DNA from: Parapedobacter indicus
GTDB taxonomy: Bacteria; Bacteroidota; Bacteroidia; Sphingobacteriales; Sphingobacteriaceae
Direction of reading: 5' to 3'
Assembly (NCBI RefSeq): GCF_900113765.1
Contig: NZ_FOQO01000006.1
Span: 310,001-374,000 of the forward strand
DNA: 64,000 nt
Shown here: piece by piece, positions 36,296 to 45,145 of the stretch
How the letters are laid out: each line of letters begins with the position of its first letter
Position numbering within the stretch: position 1 is the first letter of the stretch
Position numbers and translations under genes: made by a program
The notes under the pieces: generated by a model
Told to the model about the DNA's origin: nothing
Databases searched by the model: none
The model's input: only the letters and a program-made list of their open reading frames with translations

Positions 36296-37536
36296 TATTT
36301 TTTTCCGATGCGGTACAATCGTCCTTCATCGGTGATCGCATAGAGAGCCCCGTCTTTTCCCTGTTGTACGTCACGGAAACGCTGACCCTGGTCTGACAGC
36401 AATCGCTCCTCCCCCACCACTTTGTTATCCTTTATGACCAACCGCGCGATGTGCGTACTGCTTAATCCACCTATAAACAAATTATTTTCCCACTCCGGAA
36501 TGGAATTGCCAGCAAAGAACGTAATACCACTTGGCGATAATACCGGATCGTAATAATATACCGGTTGTTCCATTCCATCTTTTTGCTGAATGGAGTCGCC
36601 AATTTTTTTGCCACTGTATTCCAGACCATAGGTAATGGTAGGCCATCCATAATTCTTTCCAGGTTGGATACGGTTTACTTCATCTCCGCCACGTGGTCCA
36701 AATTCTGTTTCCCATAGATCTCCTGTTACTGGGTGGAATGCAAGGCCTTGCACGTTACGATGCCCATACGAATAAATCTCGGCTCTAGCATTATCCCTGC
36801 CTTCGAAAGGATTACCTGGTGCCGGTTTGCCGTCTGTCGTGATTCGCAACACCTTTCCCAAAGCTGAATTCAAATCCTGAGCTTGGGGTCGCGTTACGAT
36901 GTCCGAACGTTCGCCTGTACTTACGAAAAGATATCCTTCGTTACCGACTAAAATACGTCCACCGTAATGCAAATTACTTTTATGCGCCGGTGTAGCTTGG
37001 TAAATCACCTGGGCATTTTCAATGCTCTTTTCGTCTGTTGCCAATTTTCCTTTTGCGACAGCCGTAAGCGTTCCATTGGGCGTATCTTGTGAAAACACCC
37101 AATAAACCATGCGGTTGCTATCAAATGCCGGGTCGACAGTAATACCCAACAAACCGCCTTGCCCATTGGAATTTACTTCGGGCAGACCGGTAATGGCGTC
37201 GCTCAGGGTCCCATCTTGTGCCGCGATCCGGAGTGTACCGGCCTTTTGGGTAATCAAAAATCTCCCATCCGGCAAAACAGCGATACCCCATGGGCGCTCC
37301 AACCCTTCACTCACTACTTTCACATCGTATGGAGTCGAGGTTTTTACACCTGCTATACGGGTTTGCCCCTCAAATGCCGGTTTATAATCGGTGTTGGCCT
37401 CCTTGGTTTCCACCGGTGCGTACGTCGAATCTGCTACCGACTCATTCCCCCCTTCTTTGGAGGCCGAAGAGTCGCATGCCGAGATCATCAATGATAATCC
37501 CGCAAGAATGCCTATTGTTTTCGGAATATGCTGCAT
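36295..37536 (-). CDS. PQQ-dependent sugar dehydrogenase (glucose/sorbosone dehydrogenase type), lipoprotein
   Basis: The 413-residue protein has a lipoprotein signal (LSLMISAC, lipid Cys about residue 21). It is followed by the six-bladed propeller of soluble PQQ glucose/aldose sugar dehydrogenases: [90 protein letters not shown] and the GKNYGWPTI loop. In this family His and Arg side chains near those loops hold PQQ and calcium. It would oxidise aldoses in the periplasm. A near-consensus TATCTTTA lies about 16 bases before the start. The stop shares one base with the dtd start. Confidence 0.92.
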   Translation of the reverse strand: [413 protein letters not shown]

Positions 37537-37599
37537 AGCTGAAAATTTTGCCTAAAGATAAACACATTTTGCCAACAAAATCAATGCCTATTCATACAA

Positions 37600-37636
37600 T
37601 AAAAGAAAACGCGCTGTTATTTTTACAACAGCGCGT
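37600..37636 (-). terminator. Rho-independent terminator after the TPP-controlled TonB receptor
   Basis: On the minus strand ACGCGCTGTT and AACAGCGCGT form a 10-bp stem around an 8-base loop, followed by a T-rich run (TTTCTTTTATT). It separates the receptor from the sugar dehydrogenase gene. Confidence 0.85.
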
Positions 37637-37656
37637 CCGCACAGCGGTGTAAAAAG

Positions 37657-40122
37657 TCAAAATTTCAGATTCAGTCCGAGCAGAAAATTAGTAGTGGCCT
37701 GTGGATAATAGTAATTGTAGCTTACCCGATCCGTCTCTGACAGATAATATCCCCAAGTGAAGCCACTTGCCGAATATTTTTCATTGAATAAGTTATTGAC
37801 CAGCAGGCTCAGTCCGATGTTTTTCAACTTCCAAAAAGAAGTATGGTAAACTACGCGGAGATTGTTCACAAAAAAACCATCGATGATCCGCTCGCTACTA
37901 CTGGTATTATCCAGGTACTGGCTCGACACATATTTACTCAGCAACGCCAATTCAAGGGGCTTCCAAGGCGTGAAAGCAAGCTCACTCGATGCGACCCAAT
38001 CGGGTGAAAAGGAAATGTCCGTGATCTTGTAAAAATTCTCCACATCACCCACCACTTCCGTAAAGTTTTTGATCTTATTTTGACTATATGCCAGTGTAGT
38101 CCCCCAAGCAAACCAGTCGGAAGGCATCCAACGGCCATCGAATTCCACCCCGATCCGGTAGCTAACCTCGACGTTTTTACGCAAGGTGCTGCCTACATCA
38201 TTGAGTTGCCCCGTAGGAATTAATTGGTTTTTATATAACATTGCATATCCATTTATTCCGATGTTAAACTGCGGCGACCTGACCCGATAGCCCGCCTCAA
38301 AATCATGCAATTGCTCGGCCTTGGGACTTTGTCCTACGGGCCAGTCAGTAAAATCACTTCGAATGGGTTCTTTGTTGGCCAGTGCATAGGAAGCATAGAC
38401 GTTGCTCGCTGCCGACAGTTGATAGGTAACGCCTATTTTAGGATTGAAAAAATCAAACGATGCATCCTGTGTAATGTCACGCTGGTCATTATCGATTCCT
38501 GCAATGCCATAGTCGATGTGACGGTATTGGACATCTGCAAACAAGAATAAATCGTTCAATCGGTAAGAGGCTTTCAAGTAAGTATTGAAATCTTTCTTCG
38601 TTGCATCGCCATCGTAATATCGATAAGAAGTGTTGAAGGAGTTTCCTGCTTCATTCAGGTAATTGCGTTCGGTAAATAACGGATATCGGGACCAGACGAT
38701 ATCGCCATAATGCCCACCCTTATATTGGTTATAGGCTCCTCCCCAGGTAATTTCAACACCTCCGGCAGGTTTATATACCAAGGAATAAGTGCCCCCATAA
38801 AAGTGATTGTTCAACCACCGCTGGCGTACCAAATCCGTCTCCTCGACCGTATTTCCGGCGACAATAACCGACGACAACCCATAGTCAGCCAATTCGTCGC
38901 TATCCCGGAATTGCTCATAATAGCCCTTTCCACGTGTATAATGCAGGGCGGTGTTCAACGTCAATTGGCTTGACAGTGCGGAGGAAAACAGTAGCTGGTA
39001 ATGCGTTTGCTGGTAGTTGTCGGTTTCATTGTCATACAAGTATTTGTTATACCGCCGGTCTGAGTTTAACAGATTTTCGATCTCGTAATCCGTGAGTCCA
39101 TCGTCGTATGCATAGGCCTCCATGGCCTCCCGATCGCCGGTAAGGCGGGATTCGGGTGTACCATACCAGGCTTGATACGTTTTTTCTTTCCCTCCAAATA
39201 CATTGGCACGAAGTAAGCTATTCTTGCCATACCAAGAACCGGATAGGAAAAAAGACTGCAGATCGGAGGTCGCGCGGTCGATATAACCGTCGCTCTTGAT
39301 ACGTGATAACCGCCCATCGAAGGAAAACTTATCATCAATCAAGCCCGTCCCCAGCCGCAGGGTGTTTCTCCATGAATTGTAGGAGCCGAACGAATTATCC
39401 AATTCAGCATAGGGAGTCTCGTTGAGCGTGTTAGTCTGGATGTTGAGGCTTGCCCCGAATGCGCCGGCACCGTTGGTGGAGGTACCGACACCTCGTTGGA
39501 TCTGTACATTATCAACCGATGACGCAAAATCTGGCAGGTTGATAAAAAAGGACCCTAAACTTTCGGCATCATTAAGTGGTATCCCATTAACGGTCACGTT
39601 TGTACGTTGCCCGTCGCTACCCCGTATCCGCATACTGGTATATCCAATCCCAGCGCCCGCATCCGAGGAAATGACCACACCCGGCGTTTGGTCAAGTAGA
39701 TAGGGTATATCTTGCCCAAGGTTATTTTTAGCAATGTCTGCTTTATTGAGATTCTTGTAGGTAGTTGCAGTGTTTTCGGTTGCCCGCGTAGCTTGGACGA
39801 TCACTTCGTCAGTTAACAGCGTAGCCGATTCCAGCGAAATGCGTACCGTTCGGTCATTGGGAATGGAAACCGTTCGCTGCTGCGACTGGAACCCCAGATA
39901 ACTTGCTGTAACGACATAGTTCCCCGTTTTTATAGTATGGATCATCACCTGGCCGCTTTTATTGGTTTGTCCCTCGTATGGGGTTCCCATCACACGTACG
40001 GATGCCCCGCTCATTGGACTGTCGTCATTGGCGTTGAACACTTCAACGGTAATTTCATGTTGCGCGGAAGCCATAGCCACGTGTGCAAATAGTGCAATCC
40101 CTGCGACTAATCTTTTAATCAT
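37657..40122 (-). CDS. TonB-dependent outer-membrane receptor, predicted thiamin-related transporter
   Basis: Started at MIKRLVAGIALF (821 residues), the protein has a signal peptide, a carboxypeptidase-regulatory-like domain (about 24-100), a plug (about 115-225, with TSMRIRGSDGQRTNVTVNGIPLND in parts) and a long beta-barrel ending in …LGLNLKF. A TPP riboswitch lies in its leader, so expression should fall when thiamin pyrophosphate is high. By the logic of riboswitch regulons, the substrate is thiamin or a precursor. TonB receptors preceded by this element were predicted as thiamin transporters in Bacteroidota. No SusD-like or other thi gene is adjacent. The start is within about 70 bases of the riboswitch end. 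Confidence 0.9.
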   Translation of the reverse strand: MIKRLVAGIALFAHVAMASAQHEITVEVFNANDDSPMSGASVRVMGTPYEGQTNKSGQVMIHTIKTGNYVVTASYLGFQSQQRTVSIPNDRTVRISLESATLLTDEVIVQATRATENTATTYKNLNKADIAKNNLGQDIPYLLDQTPGVVISSDAGAGIGYTSMRIRGSDGQRTNVTVNGIPLNDAESLGSFFINLPDFASSVDNVQIQRGVGTSTNGAGAFGASLNIQTNTLNETPYAELDNSFGSYNSWRNTLRLGTGLIDDKFSFDGRLSRIKSDGYIDRATSDLQSFFLSGSWYGKNSLLRANVFGGKEKTYQAWYGTPESRLTGDREAMEAYAYDDGLTDYEIENLLNSDRRYNKYLYDNETDNYQQTHYQLLFSSALSSQLTLNTALHYTRGKGYYEQFRDSDELADYGLSSVIVAGNTVEETDLVRQRWLNNHFYGGTYSLVYKPAGGVEITWGGAYNQYKGGHYGDIVWSRYPLFTERNYLNEAGNSFNTSYRYYDGDATKKDFNTYLKASYRLNDLFLFADVQYRHIDYGIAGIDNDQRDITQDASFDFFNPKIGVTYQLSAASNVYASYALANKEPIRSDFTDWPVGQSPKAEQLHDFEAGYRVRSPQFNIGINGYAMLYKNQLIPTGQLNDVGSTLRKNVEVSYRIGVEFDGRWMPSDWFAWGTTLAYSQNKIKNFTEVVGDVENFYKITDISFSPDWVASSELAFTPWKPLELALLSKYVSSQYLDNTSSSERIIDGFFVNNLRVVYHTSFWKLKNIGLSLLVNNLFNEKYSASGFTWGYYLSETDRVSYNYYYPQATTNFLLGLNLKF

Positions 40123-40189
40123 TTTTGATCTGAATTTCGTTAAACACAACTGTCACAAGGGGTTCACGACAGCTCAATTATTTAACTTA

Positions 40190-40297
40190 CCTTCCCTACG
40201 CCGGCATTATCCGGATCAGGTGCTCCCGATATATCAGGATGGGTATAATCTCAGCCTTTATTTGTGTTTGTCTATACAAACAAGGCACCCCTAAATG
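40190..40297 (-). ncRNA. TPP (THI-box) riboswitch
   Basis: On the minus strand the leader reads TAGGGGTGCC … GGCTGAGA … ACCC … CACCTGATCCGGATAATGC then CGGCGTAGGGAA. This contains the two invariant THI-box blocks (CTGAGA in the pyrimidine arm and CCTGATCCGGATAATGC-like block plus the closing GCGTAGGGA). A variable stem (TTTGTATAGACAAA) sits between the GGGGTGCC and GGCTGAGA segments. It precedes the TonB receptor. Confidence 0.96.
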
Positions 40298-40303
40298 ATG
40301 AGA

Positions 40304-40311
40304 CAAAGATA
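40304..40311 (-). promoter_or_regulatory. Bacteroidota -7 promoter motif for the TPP riboswitch transcript
   Basis: On the minus strand TATCTTTG matches TAnnTTTG. It ends about 7 bases before the first riboswitch stem, which fits transcription beginning at the aptamer. Confidence 0.7.
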
Positions 40312-40353
40312 GCTTATTTTTTTCAATGATCAAAAGCGATGAGCCAAGGTAAG

Positions 40354-40396
40354 ATGCCAAGCCGCAAAGCCACTTCATGGCTTTGCGGCTTGGCAT
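40354..40396 (-). terminator. Strong 19-bp hairpin downstream of the ThuA/cupredoxin gene
   Basis: ATGCCAAGCCGCAAAGCCA and TGGCTTTGCGGCTTGGCAT pair perfectly over 19 bp with a 5-base loop (CTTCA). It lies 47 bases after the stop of the giant ThuA protein and 43 bases upstream of the riboswitch promoter motif. No T-run follows directly in either direction, so it may act as an RNA-processing or barrier hairpin as well as a terminator. Confidence 0.65.
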
Positions 40397-40442
40397 GAAA
40401 CATAGCAAACAATCTCTCGTACACCCAACCGGGTTTATCCCA

Positions 40443-43400
40443 TTAGTTGACTACGGTCATAACTCCGTTCATGATTCGCCAGTGGCCCGGAAATGTACAG
40501 ATAAAGGGGTATTTCCCAGGGTTGGAAGGTACTTTGAACGTTAGCTCGTACCTTTCTCCGGGGTTTACCAGCGGTGTAGAGAATAAAATATCGGGCGAGT
40601 TCGGTATATACTGCAATTCCACACCGTTGGGTTGTTTTGCCAATTCATCCGCAGCTTGCCCTACCCGTTCCATCGTTCCCGGTTTAAGGATCAACAGATT
40701 GTGTTGCATGTGATCGGGATTATCAAAAATGAGCTTCAGTGTGGTTCCCGCTTTTACGGAAAGCGCAGGCTTATCGTATTTCATCTCACCCACAATGGAT
40801 TTAATCGTAATCACTTCGTCCGCGTCAATTGCAGCTGTCTTAACTTCTGCACCCAACACTACGAGGCGGGCATTTTCCAATTTGCCCGTAAAATGGAAAT
40901 CCTCCGGAAAATCCGCTACATCCTTAGCTTTCGGTGTATTATTTCGTCGCCGGTTATGCCCTAGACGAATATTTCCTTCTGGCATGCTGGCAAAAAGCCC
41001 CCTATTCGAACCTTCTGCCGCCAACTTGCCATTGATATGCAAGGTCATCGCTCCACCAGCCAACAATGCCGCCTTTACGGTAAACTCGCGCGACAACGAG
41101 TCAGCTGTCGATACAACCGACTGTCGACCTTGTTGATTGACCTGGAAATAAATTTTTCCGGATTTCATATAAACTGCATACCCATTCTGACGATCTCCCT
41201 GAGCTACTAATACCCCTTCCGGCTGTGTATGCCGCATCTCGGGCGTTTTCACTTCGGTTACGAAAATGAGGTTCTTACCCGAATAGTCGGGCACCTGCTT
41301 TCCGCCGTACGTGGCATTATGTTGGGTGTCCATGGGTAAAACCGACATTTGATTTCCGGCCACGATGCGCTCTACCAATGAGCCATCTGTGTTGGATAAA
41401 TCGGGGTGGCCATACTTTTTGTGATACGCATCCATAAATGCCGTTCGATGCATGGTACCTGCAATAAGCAACGCATGGGAAATCCACTTATCTTCCGTAT
41501 TTTCCTTCTGTTGTACCGCCTCAAAGATAGCCGCTCCTAGGTCTGCCGTTGGCGGTGTATCGGAAAGAGTTAATAACATAGCAAGCCGGACACGAAAATC
41601 AGCATCATTCAACAGACCTGCTGAAATCAGCTGACGCGCGATGTCGGGATTTCCGGAAGGAAGCGCTTGGACAGCCGCTCGTCGCACACCAGGTGCCGGA
41701 TGTTTCAAGGCACCCATAACCGCATCCAGGCTTTCCTTATCTGAACCGTCCAGTAACCCCAAGCCATGCAACGTCCATATCGCATGGAGAGCAGCTGCAT
41801 TGACGTTGACGGCATCTACCGACTTATTGGCTATCAACTCATACAAATCATCCTTAACGGATTTGTCGCCAGACTCTACCAAAAGCCGTTGGGCAGTGAG
41901 TCGCCAGAATAAGTTGTCGCTTTGCAGTGCATCTATTAATGTGCCGGGTCGTGTCCGGTCCAATTTATAATGCTTAGACCGCTTCCCATCTTCATATACC
42001 AACCGATAAATCCGTCCCCTTGTATTATCCCGTAGCGGATCAATATACGCGTTCCCGGCTCCGTTATCGAAACCATCCGGCGTCGGATTGTGCTGAATAA
42101 CAAAATTATACCAATCCAGTATCCACAAGGCCCCATCGGGCCCCACCTTTGTATCTACTGGACCAAACCAGTTGTCCGAGCTGGCCACGATATTCCATCC
42201 ATCTCCTTTTTCTTTAAAGCCGGATCCGTCCTGTTCCAGTACCTGACGATGGACCAATCTTCCCGTAGGTTCAGCAACAAAAGCAATCCGGTTCCAATAC
42301 ATTTGTGGAAATGCCCTTGCCGTATATAGCCTGTGACCGGAAGCTGCCGTAAAGCCACCGTGCACGTCTACCTGCCGGAGATCTTTGGTCAGTACATGCA
42401 TACCGTAATGCGCATCGATTTTCTCGATTCCTTTTTCTCGCAACTCGGCCTTTTCATAATACCGATTAGGTATAGCGAAAAAATCGCTGTGCTCATTATT
42501 GGCCGTAGACACAAACACATCAAAATCTTCCGAAAAACCAAGCCCCCAGGTATTGTTCGACGTGTTGGCCAAAAATTCGAAACGTTGTCCATCTGGAGCA
42601 AATCGATACACGCCGGACCCAAATTTATAGGGCTTTCCGCCAATGGTACCCTCAAAAGAAGAGTAGCCAACCGTTCCCCACACATTATTGTCCAATCCAT
42701 ACTGCAGATTGGAAGGTCCTGCATGGGTATCAAACGTTCCCCAACCGTGTATCAACACTTCTTTTACATCGGCTTTATCATCTCCGTCTGTGTCTTTCAG
42801 GAATAAGAAATCGGGGGCTTGTGCTACAATTACCCCCCCATTGGCAAACGTCAGTGAAGTGGGGATATTCAGCCCTTCGGCAAATACGGTGAATTTATCC
42901 GCTTTGCCATCTTCATCGGTGTCTTCGCAGATAAGTATCCGGTCATCTCCTGCGCCCTTATCATCCCGCACTGTATTGGGATAATCGACCGTTTCGACAA
43001 TCCACAGCCGGCCTTTTTCATCCCAATCCATGGCTATGGGTTTTTTGATGTCTGGCTCGCTGGCGAATAATTCCAAGCGGAATCCGGGAGGTATTTGTAT
43101 TAACGTCTGCGACTCTTCGGGAGTAAGGGGAAGTTGGTAGCGGGGCGGTGGGTTACGCTTTTCATAATTTGGCATCGTAGCTTCCCGATAGGTCGGCTGC
43201 GCGATTGTAAAATCGTTCAATTTGGCCGCAGCCTCTTCTCCTACCGCCCACATAATACCATTGTGAACCAACTTGAGGAATCCCGGATTACGAAATGTTC
43301 GCTCATCATGGCCAAATGCGGTATAGAAAACCCGGCCCTTGCCGTACTCTTTTACCCAAGTATAGGGTTCACGACCCGTACTGTCGACCCGCTCCATCAG

Positions 43401-43943
43401 CACGACTATGTCATCGGCCTTCTTATCGTGCACATATGTCTCATCCCACTCGGTTGTAAAGGATTCTACTCCCTTCATAACCGGATGTTCGGGCATTACG
43501 ATTTCCGCGTTGAATGACCCGCCGCCATGGCTTTTGAACTGCCCGCCAATAAGCGCCACCACTTCCGGAGAATTGCGGAAACAATAGGAGCCCGAATGAA
43601 GCGGAATAAACCCTTTTCCCGATCTCACAAAATCCAGTAGCCCTTTCTCCTGCGCCGGGCTTATGGAATCGTGGTTTGCATAGAGGATTAATCCGTCATA
43701 CCGCCATAGGTCTTCGCTCGCTAAATCCTCAGGATCGGTCGAATACGTAATGTTTATTCCCTTCGTGAAATATTCCTGCGCCAATATACCGGCCAGTTGC
43801 TCCGAATCGTGATGCTTGCTGTCGTGGCCAAGAAAAAACAACTCAAGCCTTCGGGGTCCCTTGTCGCTCTTTCGTTGCCCATTGCATCCCACGAAGCACA
43901 GCGGCACTAGTAAGAGTAATAGCAATTTAGACGTTTTACTCAT
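40443..43943 (-). CDS. ThuA / PVC-type beta-propeller / HEAT / LamG-like / cupredoxin fusion lipoprotein
   Basis: This 1166-residue lipoprotein (LCFVGC, lipid Cys at about 20) joins several domains in one chain. A ThuA-like domain (about 30-235) has FLGHDSKHHDSEQ and GKGFIPLHSGSYCF. A PVC-type dehydrogenase propeller follows (about 285-690), with LASEPDIKKPIAMDWDEKGRLWIVETVDYPN. A HEAT-like helical part covers about 695-850 and a concanavalin/LamG-like part about 905-1035. It ends with a type-1 copper domain (about 1045-1166). Copper ligands are visible: His in HMQHNLLIL, then Cys1149, His1154 and Met1158 with azurin spacing. No CxxCH heme motif was found. It is last in an operon with an isomerase and an oxidoreductase and may oxidise sugar derivatives at the envelope. 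Confidence 0.88.
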   Translation of the reverse strand: MSKTSKLLLLLLVPLCFVGCNGQRKSDKGPRRLELFFLGHDSKHHDSEQLAGILAQEYFTKGINITYSTDPEDLASEDLWRYDGLILYANHDSISPAQEKGLLDFVRSGKGFIPLHSGSYCFRNSPEVVALIGGQFKSHGGGSFNAEIVMPEHPVMKGVESFTTEWDETYVHDKKADDIVVLMERVDSTGREPYTWVKEYGKGRVFYTAFGHDERTFRNPGFLKLVHNGIMWAVGEEAAAKLNDFTIAQPTYREATMPNYEKRNPPPRYQLPLTPEESQTLIQIPPGFRLELFASEPDIKKPIAMDWDEKGRLWIVETVDYPNTVRDDKGAGDDRILICEDTDEDGKADKFTVFAEGLNIPTSLTFANGGVIVAQAPDFLFLKDTDGDDKADVKEVLIHGWGTFDTHAGPSNLQYGLDNNVWGTVGYSSFEGTIGGKPYKFGSGVYRFAPDGQRFEFLANTSNNTWGLGFSEDFDVFVSTANNEHSDFFAIPNRYYEKAELREKGIEKIDAHYGMHVLTKDLRQVDVHGGFTAASGHRLYTARAFPQMYWNRIAFVAEPTGRLVHRQVLEQDGSGFKEKGDGWNIVASSDNWFGPVDTKVGPDGALWILDWYNFVIQHNPTPDGFDNGAGNAYIDPLRDNTRGRIYRLVYEDGKRSKHYKLDRTRPGTLIDALQSDNLFWRLTAQRLLVESGDKSVKDDLYELIANKSVDAVNVNAAALHAIWTLHGLGLLDGSDKESLDAVMGALKHPAPGVRRAAVQALPSGNPDIARQLISAGLLNDADFRVRLAMLLTLSDTPPTADLGAAIFEAVQQKENTEDKWISHALLIAGTMHRTAFMDAYHKKYGHPDLSNTDGSLVERIVAGNQMSVLPMDTQHNATYGGKQVPDYSGKNLIFVTEVKTPEMRHTQPEGVLVAQGDRQNGYAVYMKSGKIYFQVNQQGRQSVVSTADSLSREFTVKAALLAGGAMTLHINGKLAAEGSNRGLFASMPEGNIRLGHNRRRNNTPKAKDVADFPEDFHFTGKLENARLVVLGAEVKTAAIDADEVITIKSIVGEMKYDKPALSVKAGTTLKLIFDNPDHMQHNLLILKPGTMERVGQAADELAKQPNGVELQYIPNSPDILFSTPLVNPGERYELTFKVPSNPGKYPFICTFPGHWRIMNGVMTVVN

Positions 43944-44008
43944 CGCATTCTATTGTTAGCATTTATCGAATTGGTTTATGAGAACGTAAAGATTTATGCA
44001 AATAAAGG

Positions 44009-45136
44009 TTATGAGAAGGTAAAATCCGGTAATGGAATAATTTCACCACCCCGTTGGGCCGACTCATGGGCTAAAATACCTACACATGTAATATTGGCAG
44101 ATTGCCGCACATTCGGGTATGGCGACCTCCCTTCCAGCAAGGCACTAATAAATTCGTGAACCAAGTGCGGATGCGATCCACCATGCCCAGCTCCTTGGGT
44201 AAACGAAAGATGTTGATTGCCTTCCTCATTGTATACCCCACCGGTTGTAAAGTGTTGAATGGCCGCCGGCAGCAGGTGCCCATAGTCTGGAGACTGTACC
44301 TCTTCGGGAATGTCCGGTTCGGGCCTTTTAGCGGTGTGTATCACCAACGGTTGGCCTTCAATCAATGGCCATTCCACTGCTTTTTTTGAACCATATACTT
44401 CGAAACTTTCGCGGTATTGCCTCGCTGTATCAAATAAAGAGCGATAGATATGTGCACTTAAATCAGAATTCCGAAATTTAATGTGTGCTGTTTCGACCGC
44501 GAACGTTGAATGATAATGAGGGTGTAACTCAGGTCGTATGGTACCCGAACCAAAACAAGAAACATATGCTGCTTCGCTGCGTGTAAGGGCCAACACCGGT
44601 CCTACGCAATGGGTGGCATAGTGCATGGGTGGTAAACCCGGCCAGTAATCCGGCCATCCATCCATATCTTGTTGATGACTGGCTTTAAGAAATTGTATTT
44701 TTCCCAACTCACCGGTCTCATATAATTCTTTCATAAATAGGAACTCGCGGGCATATACAACAGTTTCCATCATCATATAGGTCAATCCCGTTTCTTGTAC
44801 TGTTTCTACGATTTGTTTACATTCTTCCACCGTGGTAGCCATGGGCACGGTACAGGCCACGTGCTTCCCCGCACGGAGTGCTTTAAGCGACTGTTCGGCG
44901 TGATTGGGGATGGGCGTATTGATATGTACCGCGTCAATTTGATCGTCCTTCAACAATTCGTCGTAGTCCTGGTAGCGCTTTTCAACACCAAAGGTGTTAC
45001 CAATCTCATTCAAGCTGTCTATATTCCGCTGACAAATCGCATACATATTCGCACCGGGATGTCGCTGATAGATTGGAATAAATTCCGCCCCGAATCCGAG
45101 TCCAACAATAGCTACGTTAATTGGCTTTTTACTCAT
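44009..45136 (-). CDS. GFO/IDH/MocA-family oxidoreductase
   Basis: The 375-residue protein starts with a Rossmann nucleotide-binding motif (VAIVGLGFGAEFIP). The rest shows the family's NAD(P) domain with DAVHINTPIPNHAEQSLKALRAGKHVACTVP, in which the usual E-K-P after the cofactor loop is replaced by T-V-P. The second alpha/beta domain carries the A-H-I-KFRNSDLSAHIYRSLF strand region and a HGGSHPHLVHEFI segment with clustered His. The family oxidises sugars, inositols or sugar acids. It is the second gene of a minus-strand operon (isomerase, this enzyme, ThuA-cupredoxin). The loss of the conserved lysine (K of EKP) is a notable deviation that could change catalysis. Confidence 0.9.
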   Translation of the reverse strand: MSKKPINVAIVGLGFGAEFIPIYQRHPGANMYAICQRNIDSLNEIGNTFGVEKRYQDYDELLKDDQIDAVHINTPIPNHAEQSLKALRAGKHVACTVPMATTVEECKQIVETVQETGLTYMMMETVVYAREFLFMKELYETGELGKIQFLKASHQQDMDGWPDYWPGLPPMHYATHCVGPVLALTRSEAAYVSCFGSGTIRPELHPHYHSTFAVETAHIKFRNSDLSAHIYRSLFDTARQYRESFEVYGSKKAVEWPLIEGQPLVIHTAKRPEPDIPEEVQSPDYGHLLPAAIQHFTTGGVYNEEGNQHLSFTQGAGHGGSHPHLVHEFISALLEGRSPYPNVRQSANITCVGILAHESAQRGGEIIPLPDFTFS

Positions 45137-45145
45137 AATTTGTGT

